Shown: piece by piece, positions 34,045-41,967 of the stretch
Position numbering within the stretch: position 1 is the first letter of the stretch
Layout of the letters: each line of letters opens with the position of its first letter
From: DATBFU01 sp035498405
GTDB taxonomy: Bacteria; Acidobacteriota; Thermoanaerobaculia; UBA5066; Gp7-AA6
DNA length: 64,000 nucleotides
Assembly: GCA_035498405.1 (NCBI GenBank)
Contig: DATKAE010000034.1
Span: forward strand, 4,181-68,180
Direction: 5' to 3'
Position numbers and translations under genes: made by a program
The notes under the pieces: model-generated
Databases searched by the model: none
What the model was told of the DNA's origin: nothing
The model's input: the letters and a program-made list of their open reading frames with translations, nothing else

Positions 34045-34968
34045 ATGGCCCCGTTCCTCCCGGGCTATCGGATCGGTCACGAGAGCGACCGGCGAGGGCA
34101 GACCGGCTGCACGGTGATCCTGCCGCCCTCCGGAACGACGGCGGCGGTCGACATCCGCGGCGGCGCCCCCGGCACGCGCGAGACGGGCGTCCTCGCGCCG
34201 GGAAATCTCGTCTCCGAGATTCATGCACTGCTCTTCACCGGCGGCAGCGCCTTCGGGCTCGCCGCGGCGACCGGCGTCGTGGCTTACCTGCGCCGCCGGG
34301 GAGTCGGCTTCGGCCTCGGGCCGGCGCGCGTCCCGATTGTGGCCGCCGCCGTCTTGTTCGACCTGGCCGTCGGTGATCCGGACGCCTTCCCGGACGAGGC
34401 CATGGGGATGGCCGCCTGCGAATCGGCGCGCGACGGCGAGGTCGAGACCGGGCGTGTCGGCGCCGGCTGCGGCGCGACCGTCGGAAAGCTCTTCGGACCC
34501 GCTCGGGCGGCCCGCGGAGGCATCGGATGCGCGACGCTGGAGCTTCCGGAGGGCGAGCGCCTCGCCGCCCTGGCGGCCGTCAACGCCTTTGGCGACATCG
34601 TTGACCCCGACCGCGGCGTGCGGATTGCCGGCCCCTCCGGCGTCGATCCCTCCTTCCTTTCGGCGCGCGCTCTCTGGCAGGATCGACTGAGCGAAAGCCC
34701 GCTCGTGGGCGGCCACACCACCCTGGTGTGTGTCGCGACGACGATTCCCTTCGACGCCGGCGCCTTGAAGCGCGTCGCAATCGAAGCGCAGGACGGCCTG
34801 GCTCGCGCGGTGCGGCCGGCGCACACGCTGGTCGACGGCGACGTCGTCTTCGCCCTCGCACCGGCGGGCGTTTCGCCGCCGCTCGGGACGCGGCTTCGCG
34901 TCGGTGCCGCGGCGGCCGAATCCACGGCGCGCGCGATCGTCGATGCCGTGGCGGGATCCCGAGTCTGA
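34045..34968 (+). CDS. P1 family (DmpA-like) self-cleaving peptidase
   Basis: Ntn-type hydrolase family whose members autocleave and act as aminopeptidases or amidases. The 307-residue protein has the family features AVDIRGGAPGTRETG, LFTGGSAFGLAAATGVVAYL, VGAGCGATVGKLFG and VNAFGDIVDP. At the usual autocleavage site, where most relatives have Gly-Ser, it reads GGIGCATLEL, so Cys162 may be the nucleophile. The start follows an AGGG-type site. Cotranscribed with the SprT-like gene and the EamA gene that overlaps its stop. Confidence 0.85.
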   Translation: MAPFLPGYRIGHESDRRGQTGCTVILPPSGTTAAVDIRGGAPGTRETGVLAPGNLVSEIHALLFTGGSAFGLAAATGVVAYLRRRGVGFGLGPARVPIVAAAVLFDLAVGDPDAFPDEAMGMAACESARDGEVETGRVGAGCGATVGKLFGPARAARGGIGCATLELPEGERLAALAAVNAFGDIVDPDRGVRIAGPSGVDPSFLSARALWQDRLSESPLVGGHTTLVCVATTIPFDAGALKRVAIEAQDGLARAVRPAHTLVDGDVVFALAPAGVSPPLGTRLRVGAAAAESTARAIVDAVAGSRV

Positions 34969-35828
34969 AAGACGCAGCCACCGCCGAGCGGCGTGGCGCC
35001 CTGCTCGTGCTGGGGGCGGCTCTGCTTTGGTCCGCGGGAGGCGTCGGAATCAAGGCCGTCCCGGAACCGGCCGTCAAGGTCGCCTTCTACCGGTCCGCTT
35101 TCGCCGCCATCGCTCTCCTCGCCCTCTTCCGACCGAGGGTCGTGCCCCGCCGCCCCTCGTTCCTGATAGCGGTCGCCTGCTACGCCGCCTGCCTGATCAC
35201 CTTCGTGGTGGCGACCAAGTGGACGACCGCCGCCAACGCGATCTTCCTTCAGTACACCGGCGTCGTTTGGGTACTCATCGCCGCTCCCATCGTGCTCGAC
35301 GAGCCGCGCCGCCGGGATGACACCGCGGCGATCCTGATCGCTCTCGGCGGCATGGCCCTTTTCTTCGTCGGCAAGTTCGAGAGGCGGGGTCTCGCCGGAG
35401 ATCTGATGGCGTTGCTCTCGAGCCTCCTCTTCGCCTTCCTCGTGCTCTCTCTTCGGCGCGAGCGCGGAGAAGGTGCAGAAGCCGTGGTGACCTTCGGCAA
35501 TGTGTTCGCCGCCGCCTGCCTCTTTCCGTTCGTCGCCACGGATCTGTCCTTGAGCGGCCGATCGCTCGGCTGGCTGGCCTTCCTCGGCGTCTTCCAGCTC
35601 GCGGCCGCCTACGCGCTCTTCGTGCTCGGAATCCGGCACGTGCCCGCCACCAGGGCGTCCTTGATCGGCATGATCGAGCCGATCGCCAATCCCATCTGGG
35701 TGTTTCTCGTCCTGGGAGAACGCCCGAGCCGGTTTGCGATCGCCGGAGGCGCGACCGTTCTCGCGGCCGTCGCGTGGCGCACACTCGTCGCGGGTCCGCC
35801 CGCTGCCGAGGCGGCCCCGCCGGACTGA
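34965..35828 (+). CDS. EamA/DMT superfamily transporter
   Basis: About 287 residues with ten hydrophobic segments in two EamA repeats. It starts GALLVLGAALLWSAGGVGIK with KVAFYRSAFAAIALLALF, and the second half has ALFVLGIRHVPATRASLIGM and IEPIANPIWVFLVLGE, typical of drug/metabolite exporters. No ATG, GTG or TTG in frame sits near the expected N-terminus; CTG at 34965, which overlaps the upstream stop (CTGA), is the best fit. An ATG 237 bases upstream would add an implausible Arg-rich tail inside the peptidase gene. Substrate unknown. Confidence 0.82.
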   Translation: MKDAATAERRGALLVLGAALLWSAGGVGIKAVPEPAVKVAFYRSAFAAIALLALFRPRVVPRRPSFLIAVACYAACLITFVVATKWTTAANAIFLQYTGVVWVLIAAPIVLDEPRRRDDTAAILIALGGMALFFVGKFERRGLAGDLMALLSSLLFAFLVLSLRRERGEGAEAVVTFGNVFAAACLFPFVATDLSLSGRSLGWLAFLGVFQLAAAYALFVLGIRHVPATRASLIGMIEPIANPIWVFLVLGERPSRFAIAGGATVLAAVAWRTLVAGPPAAEAAPPD

Positions 35829-35840
35829 GCCCCCGAGCCC

Positions 35841-36986
35841 CTAGGGGCCGGCAGGGAGGCCGAACTCGCGGCGGAGGCTATCGCCCTGCTCATCGAGCTT
35901 CGGAGGGAAGCGCATCGGAGCGCGATGGCTCGAGACGCGGATCGGCGAATCGACGAATCGCAGGCCTTGCACCTCCCGCACGGCGCCGAGCGCGCGCGAC
36001 GTCTCCGAAAGGAGAGCCTCGAGCGGGCCACGCACCGGCCCCGCAGGAACGCCGCGCTCGCGGCAGCGCGCCAGCCAGACGGAGCGCGGCTCCGTCCGGA
36101 AGACGGTCTCGAGCGCGCTCTCGAGCGATGCTCGGTTTTCGACGCGAGCGGTGTTGGTCGCGAAACGAGGGTCCTCGTTCCAGTCGGGACGACCGACGAC
36201 TCGACAGAGGCGGGCGAACTGCGGGTCGGTGCCCACGGCGAGAATGAATTCTCCATCGGCTGCAGCGAAAGGCCGGTAGGGCACGATCTGGGCGTGCGCA
36301 TTTCCGTGGCGAGGCGCTTCTTGCCCCGTCACGAGGGCCGCCTGCGCCACGTTGATCAAGGACGCGAGCGTGGAGGAAAACAAGTCGACCTCGATGTGAC
36401 TCGCGGCGCCCGTCCGCTCGCGAGCGTCGAGCGCCGCGAGGATCCCGATTGCCGCATAGCACCCCGCCAACAGGTCGGACACGGCCACGCCAACCTTCAT
36501 GGGCTCTCCCTTCGCCTCTCCGGTGATCGCCATCAGGCCGGCGCCGGCCTGCGCCAAGAGGTCGAAGCCGGGCGCGAGCGCGTCCGGGCCCTCTCTCCCG
36601 AAGCCCGTGATGGAGGCGGTCACGAGGCGGGGGTTCTCCCGACGAAGCTCCGCGAGCGACAGGCCGAGCTTGTCCAGCCGTCCCGGCGGGAAGTTCTCGA
36701 TCAGCACGTCGGCCCGGCCCGCCAGAATTCGTACGGATTGCGCTCCGGCGGGGCGGCCGAGATCGAGAGCGATCGACTCCTTGTTGCGGTTGACCGAGAG
36801 GTAGTAGGCGCTCAGTCCGCTGTCCGCGTGATAGGGCGGGCCCCAGCCCCGGGTGACGTCTCCGCCGCCGGGATGCTCGACCTTGAGAACTCGGGCGCCC
36901 AGGTCCCCGAGGAGCATCGTGCAGAAGGGGCCCGCCAGCACGCGCGTGAGGTCGAGAACGAGGACTCCCTCAAGGGGGGAGGGCAC
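35841..36986 (-). CDS. CaiB/BaiF-family CoA transferase
   Basis: Class III CoA transferase, 381 residues, moving CoA between carboxylic acids. It has LVLDLTRVLAGPFCTMLLGDLG, VEHPGGGDVTRGWGPPY, FLSVNRNK-like YLSVNRNKESIALDL, VLIENFPPGRLDKLGL and SITGFGREGP. The catalytic Asp is predicted at D171 (VAVSDLLAG), close to Asp169 of formyl-CoA transferase. The acyl substrate cannot be told. GTG start, 10 bases after the solute-binding gene on the same strand. It converges with the EamA gene. Confidence 0.92.
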   Translation of the reverse strand: MPSPLEGVLVLDLTRVLAGPFCTMLLGDLGARVLKVEHPGGGDVTRGWGPPYHADSGLSAYYLSVNRNKESIALDLGRPAGAQSVRILAGRADVLIENFPPGRLDKLGLSLAELRRENPRLVTASITGFGREGPDALAPGFDLLAQAGAGLMAITGEAKGEPMKVGVAVSDLLAGCYAAIGILAALDARERTGAASHIEVDLFSSTLASLINVAQAALVTGQEAPRHGNAHAQIVPYRPFAAADGEFILAVGTDPQFARLCRVVGRPDWNEDPRFATNTARVENRASLESALETVFRTEPRSVWLARCRERGVPAGPVRGPLEALLSETSRALGAVREVQGLRFVDSPIRVSSHRAPMRFPPKLDEQGDSLRREFGLPAGP

Positions 36987-36996
36987 GAGCTCGGTT

Positions 36997-38580
36997 CTAT
37001 CCGGGCATCACGCCAGGGCGCCAGCCGAGCGGCCCGGGCAGGAAGTGGAAGAGACCGAGCGGCGAGGTCTCGACTCCCTGGAGCCGTTTCGAGATGCCCC
37101 AGTACTGGTCCGGACTCCAGAGAAAATCGGCCGGCGGATCGGCGGCCAGCAGGCGATGCACCTGGCGGTAGAGCTCCAACCGGCGCGTCGCGTCGAGCTC
37201 TTGCCGCAGCGCTTCCATCACGCGATCGGCCTCCGGGTTGCGGTAGAAGCCGGTATTCTGGCCGGTGGGCGGAATCTGCTGAGAGTCGTAGAAGGGATAG
37301 GGGTCCAGGTTCGGGGGAATGAACTCGTTGGCCATCAGACCGGCATCGAACTCTCCCGATGCGAAGCGCTGTGAAAAGGCCGCCCAGTCGAGCGTCCGCA
37401 GCGTCAACTCGACGCCTACCTTCCCGTAGGCCTCGCGCAGGATCTCGCCAATGTTGACGTACATCCTCTGCCCCGCCGGAAGGAGCAGCTCTAGAGAGGC
37501 GCGGCGGCCCCGATACTGGCGGTAGCCGTCCTTTCCCATGCGCAGGCCGGCCTCGTCCAACAGCCGGGCGCTCGCGGCGGGGTCGTGGACCGGGGGCGAG
37601 ATGTCGGGTGCATCCTCGGCCACGCCCGCGGGGTAGGGACCCGAAATCAGCGGGGCTCCCTCGGGCGGGTAGAGGCGGCGCGCGGCCTCGGATCTCGGCC
37701 AGGACTGCGCGAGCGCCCGGCGCACGCGCCGATCGGCGAGGACCGGGTTGCGGCAGCTCCAAACGATGACGACGACCAGGAATCGCGGGACTCTCAAGAT
37801 GCGGTTGCGCGAGCGAAACTCGGGCGAGCGCTCGGCGTCCGCGCGACGGTCGCGACTCACCTTGAACTCGTCGAGCTCCCCCCGTTCACCCGCGTGGAAG
37901 GCGACGGTTCCGTCGGGAATGATGCGAAAGACGATCCGACGAAAGGGATACGCGCGTTCCGACTGGTCGTCGCGGCGGACGAGCGTGAGCTTCTGTCCCG
38001 GCTCCCACGCTTCCAGCCGGTAGGGCGCGCTCGCGAAGGGATTTCGGTCGGCGGAGGGCGCGCGGCCGAAAGCCGCCTTGGAAATGATCGGCAGGTTGAA
38101 CGCGAGCATCCGCTCGGCGTAAGAGCGCCGGAATCGGAAGACGATTCGAAAGGGCTCCGGTGTCTCGACGGCGACCAGGTCCTCGAATCCCGACTTCCAG
38201 TTCGAGGCGGCGACCTTAGGGTCGCGCACCCGGTCGATCGTGAACGCCACGTCTTCCGACGTCACCGGAGTTCCGTCCTGCCAGCGCGCGCCCGGGTCCA
38301 GACGAAAATCGAAGGTCAGCCCATCGGGCGACACGGTCCAGGCCGAGGCGAGACCCGGCACGTCGCGGCGATCCCGATCGATGCCCACGAGCGGGCGGAA
38401 CAGCATCTCTTCGACCCGAAGGCCCACTTCCTCGTTGGTGACCGTTGGATCGAGTGTGGCCGGGTCTCCCTCGAGGTGACGGTAGAGGACATCGGTGGAA
38501 GAGGGGGCCGCCTCGCGCCGCGCGCACGACACCGGCCACAGCGCGGCCAGTGCCAGCGCAATTCGTACAGCTGTCTTCAT
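36997..38580 (-). CDS. Peptide/nickel-type ABC substrate-binding lipoprotein
   Basis: Family 5 solute-binding protein, 527 residues. Signal peptide with lipobox ending WPVSC (Cys19). The mature part has LYRHLEGDPATLDPTVTNEE, EMLFRPLVG, TPVTSEDVAFTIDRV and NPVLADRRVRRALAQS, all typical of OppA/DppA-like proteins. No permease or ATPase genes are adjacent; the next gene is a CoA transferase. The ATG at 38580 is chosen for the signal peptide. A TATTCT box lies 14 bases upstream, overlapping the -10 of the divergent exonuclease gene. Confidence 0.9.
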   Translation of the reverse strand: MKTAVRIALALAALWPVSCARREAAPSSTDVLYRHLEGDPATLDPTVTNEEVGLRVEEMLFRPLVGIDRDRRDVPGLASAWTVSPDGLTFDFRLDPGARWQDGTPVTSEDVAFTIDRVRDPKVAASNWKSGFEDLVAVETPEPFRIVFRFRRSYAERMLAFNLPIISKAAFGRAPSADRNPFASAPYRLEAWEPGQKLTLVRRDDQSERAYPFRRIVFRIIPDGTVAFHAGERGELDEFKVSRDRRADAERSPEFRSRNRILRVPRFLVVVIVWSCRNPVLADRRVRRALAQSWPRSEAARRLYPPEGAPLISGPYPAGVAEDAPDISPPVHDPAASARLLDEAGLRMGKDGYRQYRGRRASLELLLPAGQRMYVNIGEILREAYGKVGVELTLRTLDWAAFSQRFASGEFDAGLMANEFIPPNLDPYPFYDSQQIPPTGQNTGFYRNPEADRVMEALRQELDATRRLELYRQVHRLLAADPPADFLWSPDQYWGISKRLQGVETSPLGLFHFLPGPLGWRPGVMPG

Positions 38581-38594
38581 CCGCGGTCGGGGAG

Positions 38595-38604
38595 AGAATA
38601 GCAT
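38595..38604. promoter_or_regulatory. Overlapping divergent -10 boxes (binding protein / exonuclease)
   Basis: The start codons are 31 bp apart. AGAATAGCAT contains TAGCAT on the plus strand, 7 bases before the exonuclease ATG, and TATTCT on the minus strand, 14 bases before the lipoprotein ATG; they share two base pairs. Confidence 0.35.
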
Positions 38605-38611
38605 CAAGCCC

Positions 38612-39304
38612 ATGGCGAGCGTCGTCTTCGACATTGAGACCGTCGGCCTCGAGTGGGACTCGCTCGACGACTCGCAGAAGACTTATCTGCAGAAGAACGC
38701 GCGCACCGACGAAGAGCGGCAAAAGTTGCCCGAGATCCTGTCGCTGTGGCCCTTCACCGGCCGAGTCGTCGTGCTGGCGATGCTCAACCCGGAGTCGGGA
38801 CGCGGCCGGGTCTGGTACGAGAAGAGCGACGGCCGCCAGGAGCAGGTCTCTCCCGATGGGCTGTTCACCTTCGTCGGAGACACCGAGCCGGCCTTTCTCG
38901 CCGAGTTCTGGAGCGCGATCGCGCGATTCCATCGCTTCGTGACGTTCAATGGGCGCGGATTCGACGGTCCGTTTCTCATGCTGCGTAGCGCCGCCCTCGG
39001 CATCGCGGTGACGAAGAATCTCGTCGGATACCGCTACGCTCTCCGGCCCCACACGGACCTTCTCGAAGTTCTCACGTTCTTCGGCGCGTCGCGCAAGTGG
39101 AACCTCGACTTCGCGTGCAAGGCCTTCGGAATCGAAAGCCCGAAGGAGCACGGACTCGACGGTTACTCGGTCGGCCCCTTCTACAAGAGCGGCCGGCTGG
39201 CCGAGATCGCCTTGTATTGCCGCCGCGACGTCGAGGCCACGGCCCGGCTTTATCAGAAGCTCGAAAAGACACTCCTGCCCGTTCTGGAGGACTCGCGCCG
39301 TTAG
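38612..39304 (+). CDS. DEDDy 3'-5' exonuclease, PolB-exonuclease-like
   Basis: 230 residues, ribonuclease-H-like fold. ExoI is VVFDIETVGLEW (Asp and Glu), ExoII is FNGRGFDGPFL, ExoIII is YCRRDVEATARLY (Tyr-x3-Asp). This matches the stand-alone 3'-5' exonucleases related to the family B DNA polymerase proofreading domain (PF10108-like). No polymerase domain is attached. A role in DNA or RNA end processing is likely. The ATG has no Shine-Dalgarno. Confidence 0.88.
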   Translation: MASVVFDIETVGLEWDSLDDSQKTYLQKNARTDEERQKLPEILSLWPFTGRVVVLAMLNPESGRGRVWYEKSDGRQEQVSPDGLFTFVGDTEPAFLAEFWSAIARFHRFVTFNGRGFDGPFLMLRSAALGIAVTKNLVGYRYALRPHTDLLEVLTFFGASRKWNLDFACKAFGIESPKEHGLDGYSVGPFYKSGRLAEIALYCRRDVEATARLYQKLEKTLLPVLEDSRR

Positions 39305-39332
39305 GAAAAATAGAAAAAAGGGCACGAGATTG

Positions 39333-39363
39333 TTGACACCGCCCGCAAGCCTCCGGTTAAACT
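39333..39363 (+). promoter_or_regulatory. Putative promoter of the PilZ gene
   Basis: Perfect -35 TTGACA (39333-39338); -10 TAAACT (39358-39363) after 19 bases (or TTAAAC after 18). TAAACT ends 6 bases before the TTG start, the same box and nearly the same spacing as before nadE. Confidence 0.5.
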
Positions 39364-39369
39364 CCCCAT

Positions 39370-39753
39370 TTGGATGCGACGGATCGCCTAGTGCCTCCCG
39401 AACTGATGCTCGACAAAGAGAAGTCACGTAATCCCGCGGAGCAGCGCCTCTCCGATCGAGTCTGGATTGGCGCCCCGGCGAACCTGCGCTGGGGGGAGGA
39501 GGAGCTGTCGGGCTTCGTCGAAGTGATCAACCTCGGCGGCATGTACGTCGCGACCTCGCGTGTGCCCGATCTGGGTGACTACGTCGATCTGGTGTTCTCG
39601 CTGCCCGGCGACCCCCGGGCCTTCCGGGTGCGAGGCAACGTCGTGTACCTGAATCAGGCCGGCGAACGCCAGCGTTCCGGGTTCGGCGCCCGCTTCGAGC
39701 GCGCCCCGGTCGGACTCCTGGAGGCCATCAAGGGGCTCAACCGCGGACACTGA
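39370..39753 (+). CDS. PilZ domain protein
   Basis: 127 residues, a single PilZ domain. EQRLSDRVWIG carries an R-x3-R like the cyclic-di-GMP binding RxxxR, and VINLGGMYVAT corresponds to the (D/N)xSxxG motif with Leu-Gly in place of Ser-x. YVDLVFSLPG and RSGFGARFER complete the barrel. It probably binds c-di-GMP, but the changed second motif makes that uncertain. Start TTG at 39370 is preferred because of the upstream -10 spacing; GTG 39391 or ATG 39406 are alternatives. Confidence 0.82.
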   Translation: MDATDRLVPPELMLDKEKSRNPAEQRLSDRVWIGAPANLRWGEEELSGFVEVINLGGMYVATSRVPDLGDYVDLVFSLPGDPRAFRVRGNVVYLNQAGERQRSGFGARFERAPVGLLEAIKGLNRGH

Positions 39754-39876
39754 CACGAGCACGAGCGCTCGCAACGAGCACTCCTGCCGACGCCGAGACG
39801 GTCCTCCACGCCGCTAGCCTTCGAGTCCTTCCTCCTCGAATTCGATGATCTCTCGGACCCCAGAGAGTCCGAACGG

Positions 39877-40350
39877 TCACTTCCCGCCGGGGTCCATCAG
39901 CTGCATCTGCTCGAACACGAACTCGAGGGTCGCCGTAATGTCGCTGCCCGCGGACGCGGAGGCCTGCGAAAGCGTCGTCGGAACGACGCCCGAGAGCTGC
40001 CAGCTGACCAGCACGTCGCCCGTCAGGTTCTTGGAGGTCACCGTCACCGCCTTCGCCGTCGGAGTGCCCCCGCTGGTGGCCTGGTTGAGCCAGTCCTGGA
40101 GCCCCTTCAGGCCGCTTTGGGTCACGCTCAAGAAGAGCGTTCGCTGGTTGGGCGAGTAGGACAGGTCGAGTCGGCGAGAGTCTGTCGTCAGCGTGGGCTG
40201 ACGGTTGAACTCGAGGCGATAGCCGATCACACCGTCCAGCGCGACCCCGTCCACCTTGACGCTGGTGAGGTTCTGCGGCTGGGCCAACGCCGGAGCGGAG
40301 AAGGCCAGCAGACCGCCCAAGACAGGTCCCAGAAGGCGTTTGGAGCTCAT
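39877..40350 (-). CDS. Exported protein with tail-tube/Hcp-like (gp19-type) sequence pattern
   Basis: 157 residues. A signal peptide (RLLGPVLGGLLAFSAPALAQ, residues about 5-24) is followed by a domain that reads like phage tail tube gp19/Hcp proteins. It opens VKVDGVALDGVIGYRLEF, has LFLSVTQSGLKGLQDWLNQA in the place of the xLxRGLTxDxxLxxW stretch, and ends DVLVSWQLSGVVP followed by ATLEFVFEQMQL, similar to the WxxxxAxPxK...ETLELAHEGL end of that family. The ATG follows GGAGG by 5 bases. The family link is by eye only. A signal peptide is unusual for this fold. Confidence 0.65.
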   Translation of the reverse strand: MSSKRLLGPVLGGLLAFSAPALAQPQNLTSVKVDGVALDGVIGYRLEFNRQPTLTTDSRRLDLSYSPNQRTLFLSVTQSGLKGLQDWLNQATSGGTPTAKAVTVTSKNLTGDVLVSWQLSGVVPTTLSQASASAGSDITATLEFVFEQMQLMDPGGK

Positions 40351-40505
40351 GCGTTCCTCCATTTCGCGGCACCGCCAGACTAGCACCGCCGCGTGGCGGC
40401 AAGAGGCCTTGATTTCAGCACTCCGCCGGAGTAAGAAGGGCCGCAGTTCTCGGCGACCGGTGTGGCGATCGCCCCCGGAATGGGCGTTCTGAAAGGGAGG
40501 CTCTC

Positions 40506-41222
40506 ATGCGAAAAAGACTGTCGGTTCTCCTTCCTCTGCTCACGGTGGCGGGTGTCCTGCTGGCCGCCGAACCCTCGAAACCGAGCGGCAAGACCTACGA
40601 CGTGACGGCGGACACAATCGAAGGGTGTTCCTGCCCGCTCTTTTGCACGTGCTACTTCGGCCCGTCGGCAGACGAGCACAGCTGCATGGCGAACAACGTC
40701 TACAAGTTTCGCAAGGGAAGCCACTACGGCGACGTCGACCTGTCCGACCAGATCGTCTGGGTCTCGCTCGACCTGGGCGGCGAGTGGCACCATCATCCCG
40801 GTCCGGGAATGCCCACGAAGTGGGCCGTCGTGACCTTCGACAAGAAGTCCTCCGAGGCCCAGCGCAAGGCCATCGGCGAAGTGCTCGGTATCGTCTTCCC
40901 CGTCAAGTGGGGAAAGTTCTCCACGCGCGAGGACACGATCGAGTTCCATCAGGACGCCAAGATGGCCCACGCCAAGATGGCGAGCGGCATGGGTGAGATC
41001 ACGCTCGACATGACGGCGGGAGCCGACAAGAAGGGCCCGTCGGTCCTCAAGAACCTCCAGTACTGGTTCTCGACCTCCAATGACGGCTTCGTCCTTGCCT
41101 ACTCGACGCATCACTGGGACGGCGAAAACAAGTTCAAGCAGGAGCACAAGAACGGCTTCACCATCGCTTGGACCGCCAAGGGAGAGGTCAAGCCCGAGGG
41201 AGCCAAGGTGGCGATGAAATAG
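40506..41222 (+). CDS. Exported DUF1326 protein
   Basis: 238 residues. Signal peptide (LLPLLTVAGVLLAAEP) then a DUF1326 domain: TADTIEGCSCPLFCTCYFGP contains the family's clustered cysteines (CSCPLFCTC), followed by HHHPGPG, GIVFPVKWGKFSTRED and the later SVLKNLQYWFSTSNDG. The Cys and His residues suggest metal or disulfide chemistry, but the function is unknown. AGGGAGG lies 6 bases before the ATG. A terminator hairpin follows. Confidence 0.85.
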   Translation: MRKRLSVLLPLLTVAGVLLAAEPSKPSGKTYDVTADTIEGCSCPLFCTCYFGPSADEHSCMANNVYKFRKGSHYGDVDLSDQIVWVSLDLGGEWHHHPGPGMPTKWAVVTFDKKSSEAQRKAIGEVLGIVFPVKWGKFSTREDTIEFHQDAKMAHAKMASGMGEITLDMTAGADKKGPSVLKNLQYWFSTSNDGFVLAYSTHHWDGENKFKQEHKNGFTIAWTAKGEVKPEGAKVAMK

Positions 41223-41245
41223 GCGCTGCCCGATTCGGTAGGTCC

Positions 41246-41277
41246 AAGGGGGACCCGATCGGGTCCCCCCTTCCTTT
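41246..41277 (+). terminator. Intrinsic terminator after the DUF1326 gene
   Basis: 9-bp stem GGGGGACCC/GGGTCCCCC with loop GATC, followed by CTTCCTTTG. Strong stem, weak T tract. Confidence 0.65.
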
Positions 41278-41334
41278 GTCCGGTGGTGTTTTCGCCAGTT
41301 GACGGGGAACCGGTCGGTGTTGACTAATACCCGC

Positions 41335-41889
41335 ATGATTCCTGACGACATCGCTCCCGAGTTCCGGTCCCGACCGAAGGCCTACGCGGGCGCGGATCCC
41401 ATCGCCGGCGTTCGGACCCTTCGCCTCTCCCGGCACACCGACGATCGAGGCTTCTTTCTAGAGGTCTTCCGCGCGACGGCCGACCGCGTGACCGGAGGCG
41501 AGCTGGCGAGGTTCTTCGAAGGCGCTCCGATCGCGCAGATCAACTTCTCGGGGGTCGAGGCCGACGGCCACATCAAGGGGCTGCACTACCACCTCAAGCA
41601 GGAGGACATCTGGTTCTTCCCGCCCCCGTCGAAGGCGAAGGTCGTCCTCTACGACATTCGGAAGGACTCCCCCACATTCGGCCGGACCCAGGTGATCGTG
41701 TCCGGGGGCGGCGCCGATCAGCTCGTCCGGATCCCCGCCGGGGTCGCGCACGGCTACCGACCCTTGTCGAATCCGTGCCACCTTCTCTACATCGTCACCG
41801 AAGCCTTCGATGCCGCCGCACCGGACGAGTACCGGATCGCTTGGGACCATCCGGCGGTCAAGCCGCTGTGGGAGATTCCGAACGGCTGA
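41335..41889 (+). CDS. RmlC-like cupin (dTDP-4-dehydrorhamnose 3,5-epimerase family)
   Basis: 184 residues, one RmlC cupin domain: GVRTLRLSRHTDDRGFFLEV, IAQINFSGVEADGHIKGLHY, KAKVVLYDIRKDSPTFG and VRIPAGVAHGY. The usual active-site RGLHxQ reads KGLHYH here and is followed by LKQEDIWFFPP, so the substrate or reaction may differ from true RmlC. No other rhamnose genes are adjacent. The ATG at 41335 is preferred; GTG and TTG codons lie up to 18 bases upstream. Confidence 0.82.
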   Translation: MIPDDIAPEFRSRPKAYAGADPIAGVRTLRLSRHTDDRGFFLEVFRATADRVTGGELARFFEGAPIAQINFSGVEADGHIKGLHYHLKQEDIWFFPPPSKAKVVLYDIRKDSPTFGRTQVIVSGGGADQLVRIPAGVAHGYRPLSNPCHLLYIVTEAFDAAAPDEYRIAWDHPAVKPLWEIPNG

Positions 41890-41967
41890 CGGTCCGAACC
41901 CGCATCGGCGCCGCCACCGACGCTGCGGACACTCGCTGTGCCGGGCCGGAACCGGGGGCTCGTTTCG

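Noticed and set aside
39754..39876. Terminator or small gene between the PilZ gene and the exported tube-like gene
   Set aside because: A short TCGGAC/GTCCGA hairpin is present but without a T run, and no frame with a start and coding character fits.
39877..40350. Type VI secretion Hcp as part of a T6SS
   Set aside because: No other T6SS gene is nearby and the protein has a signal peptide, which Hcp lacks.
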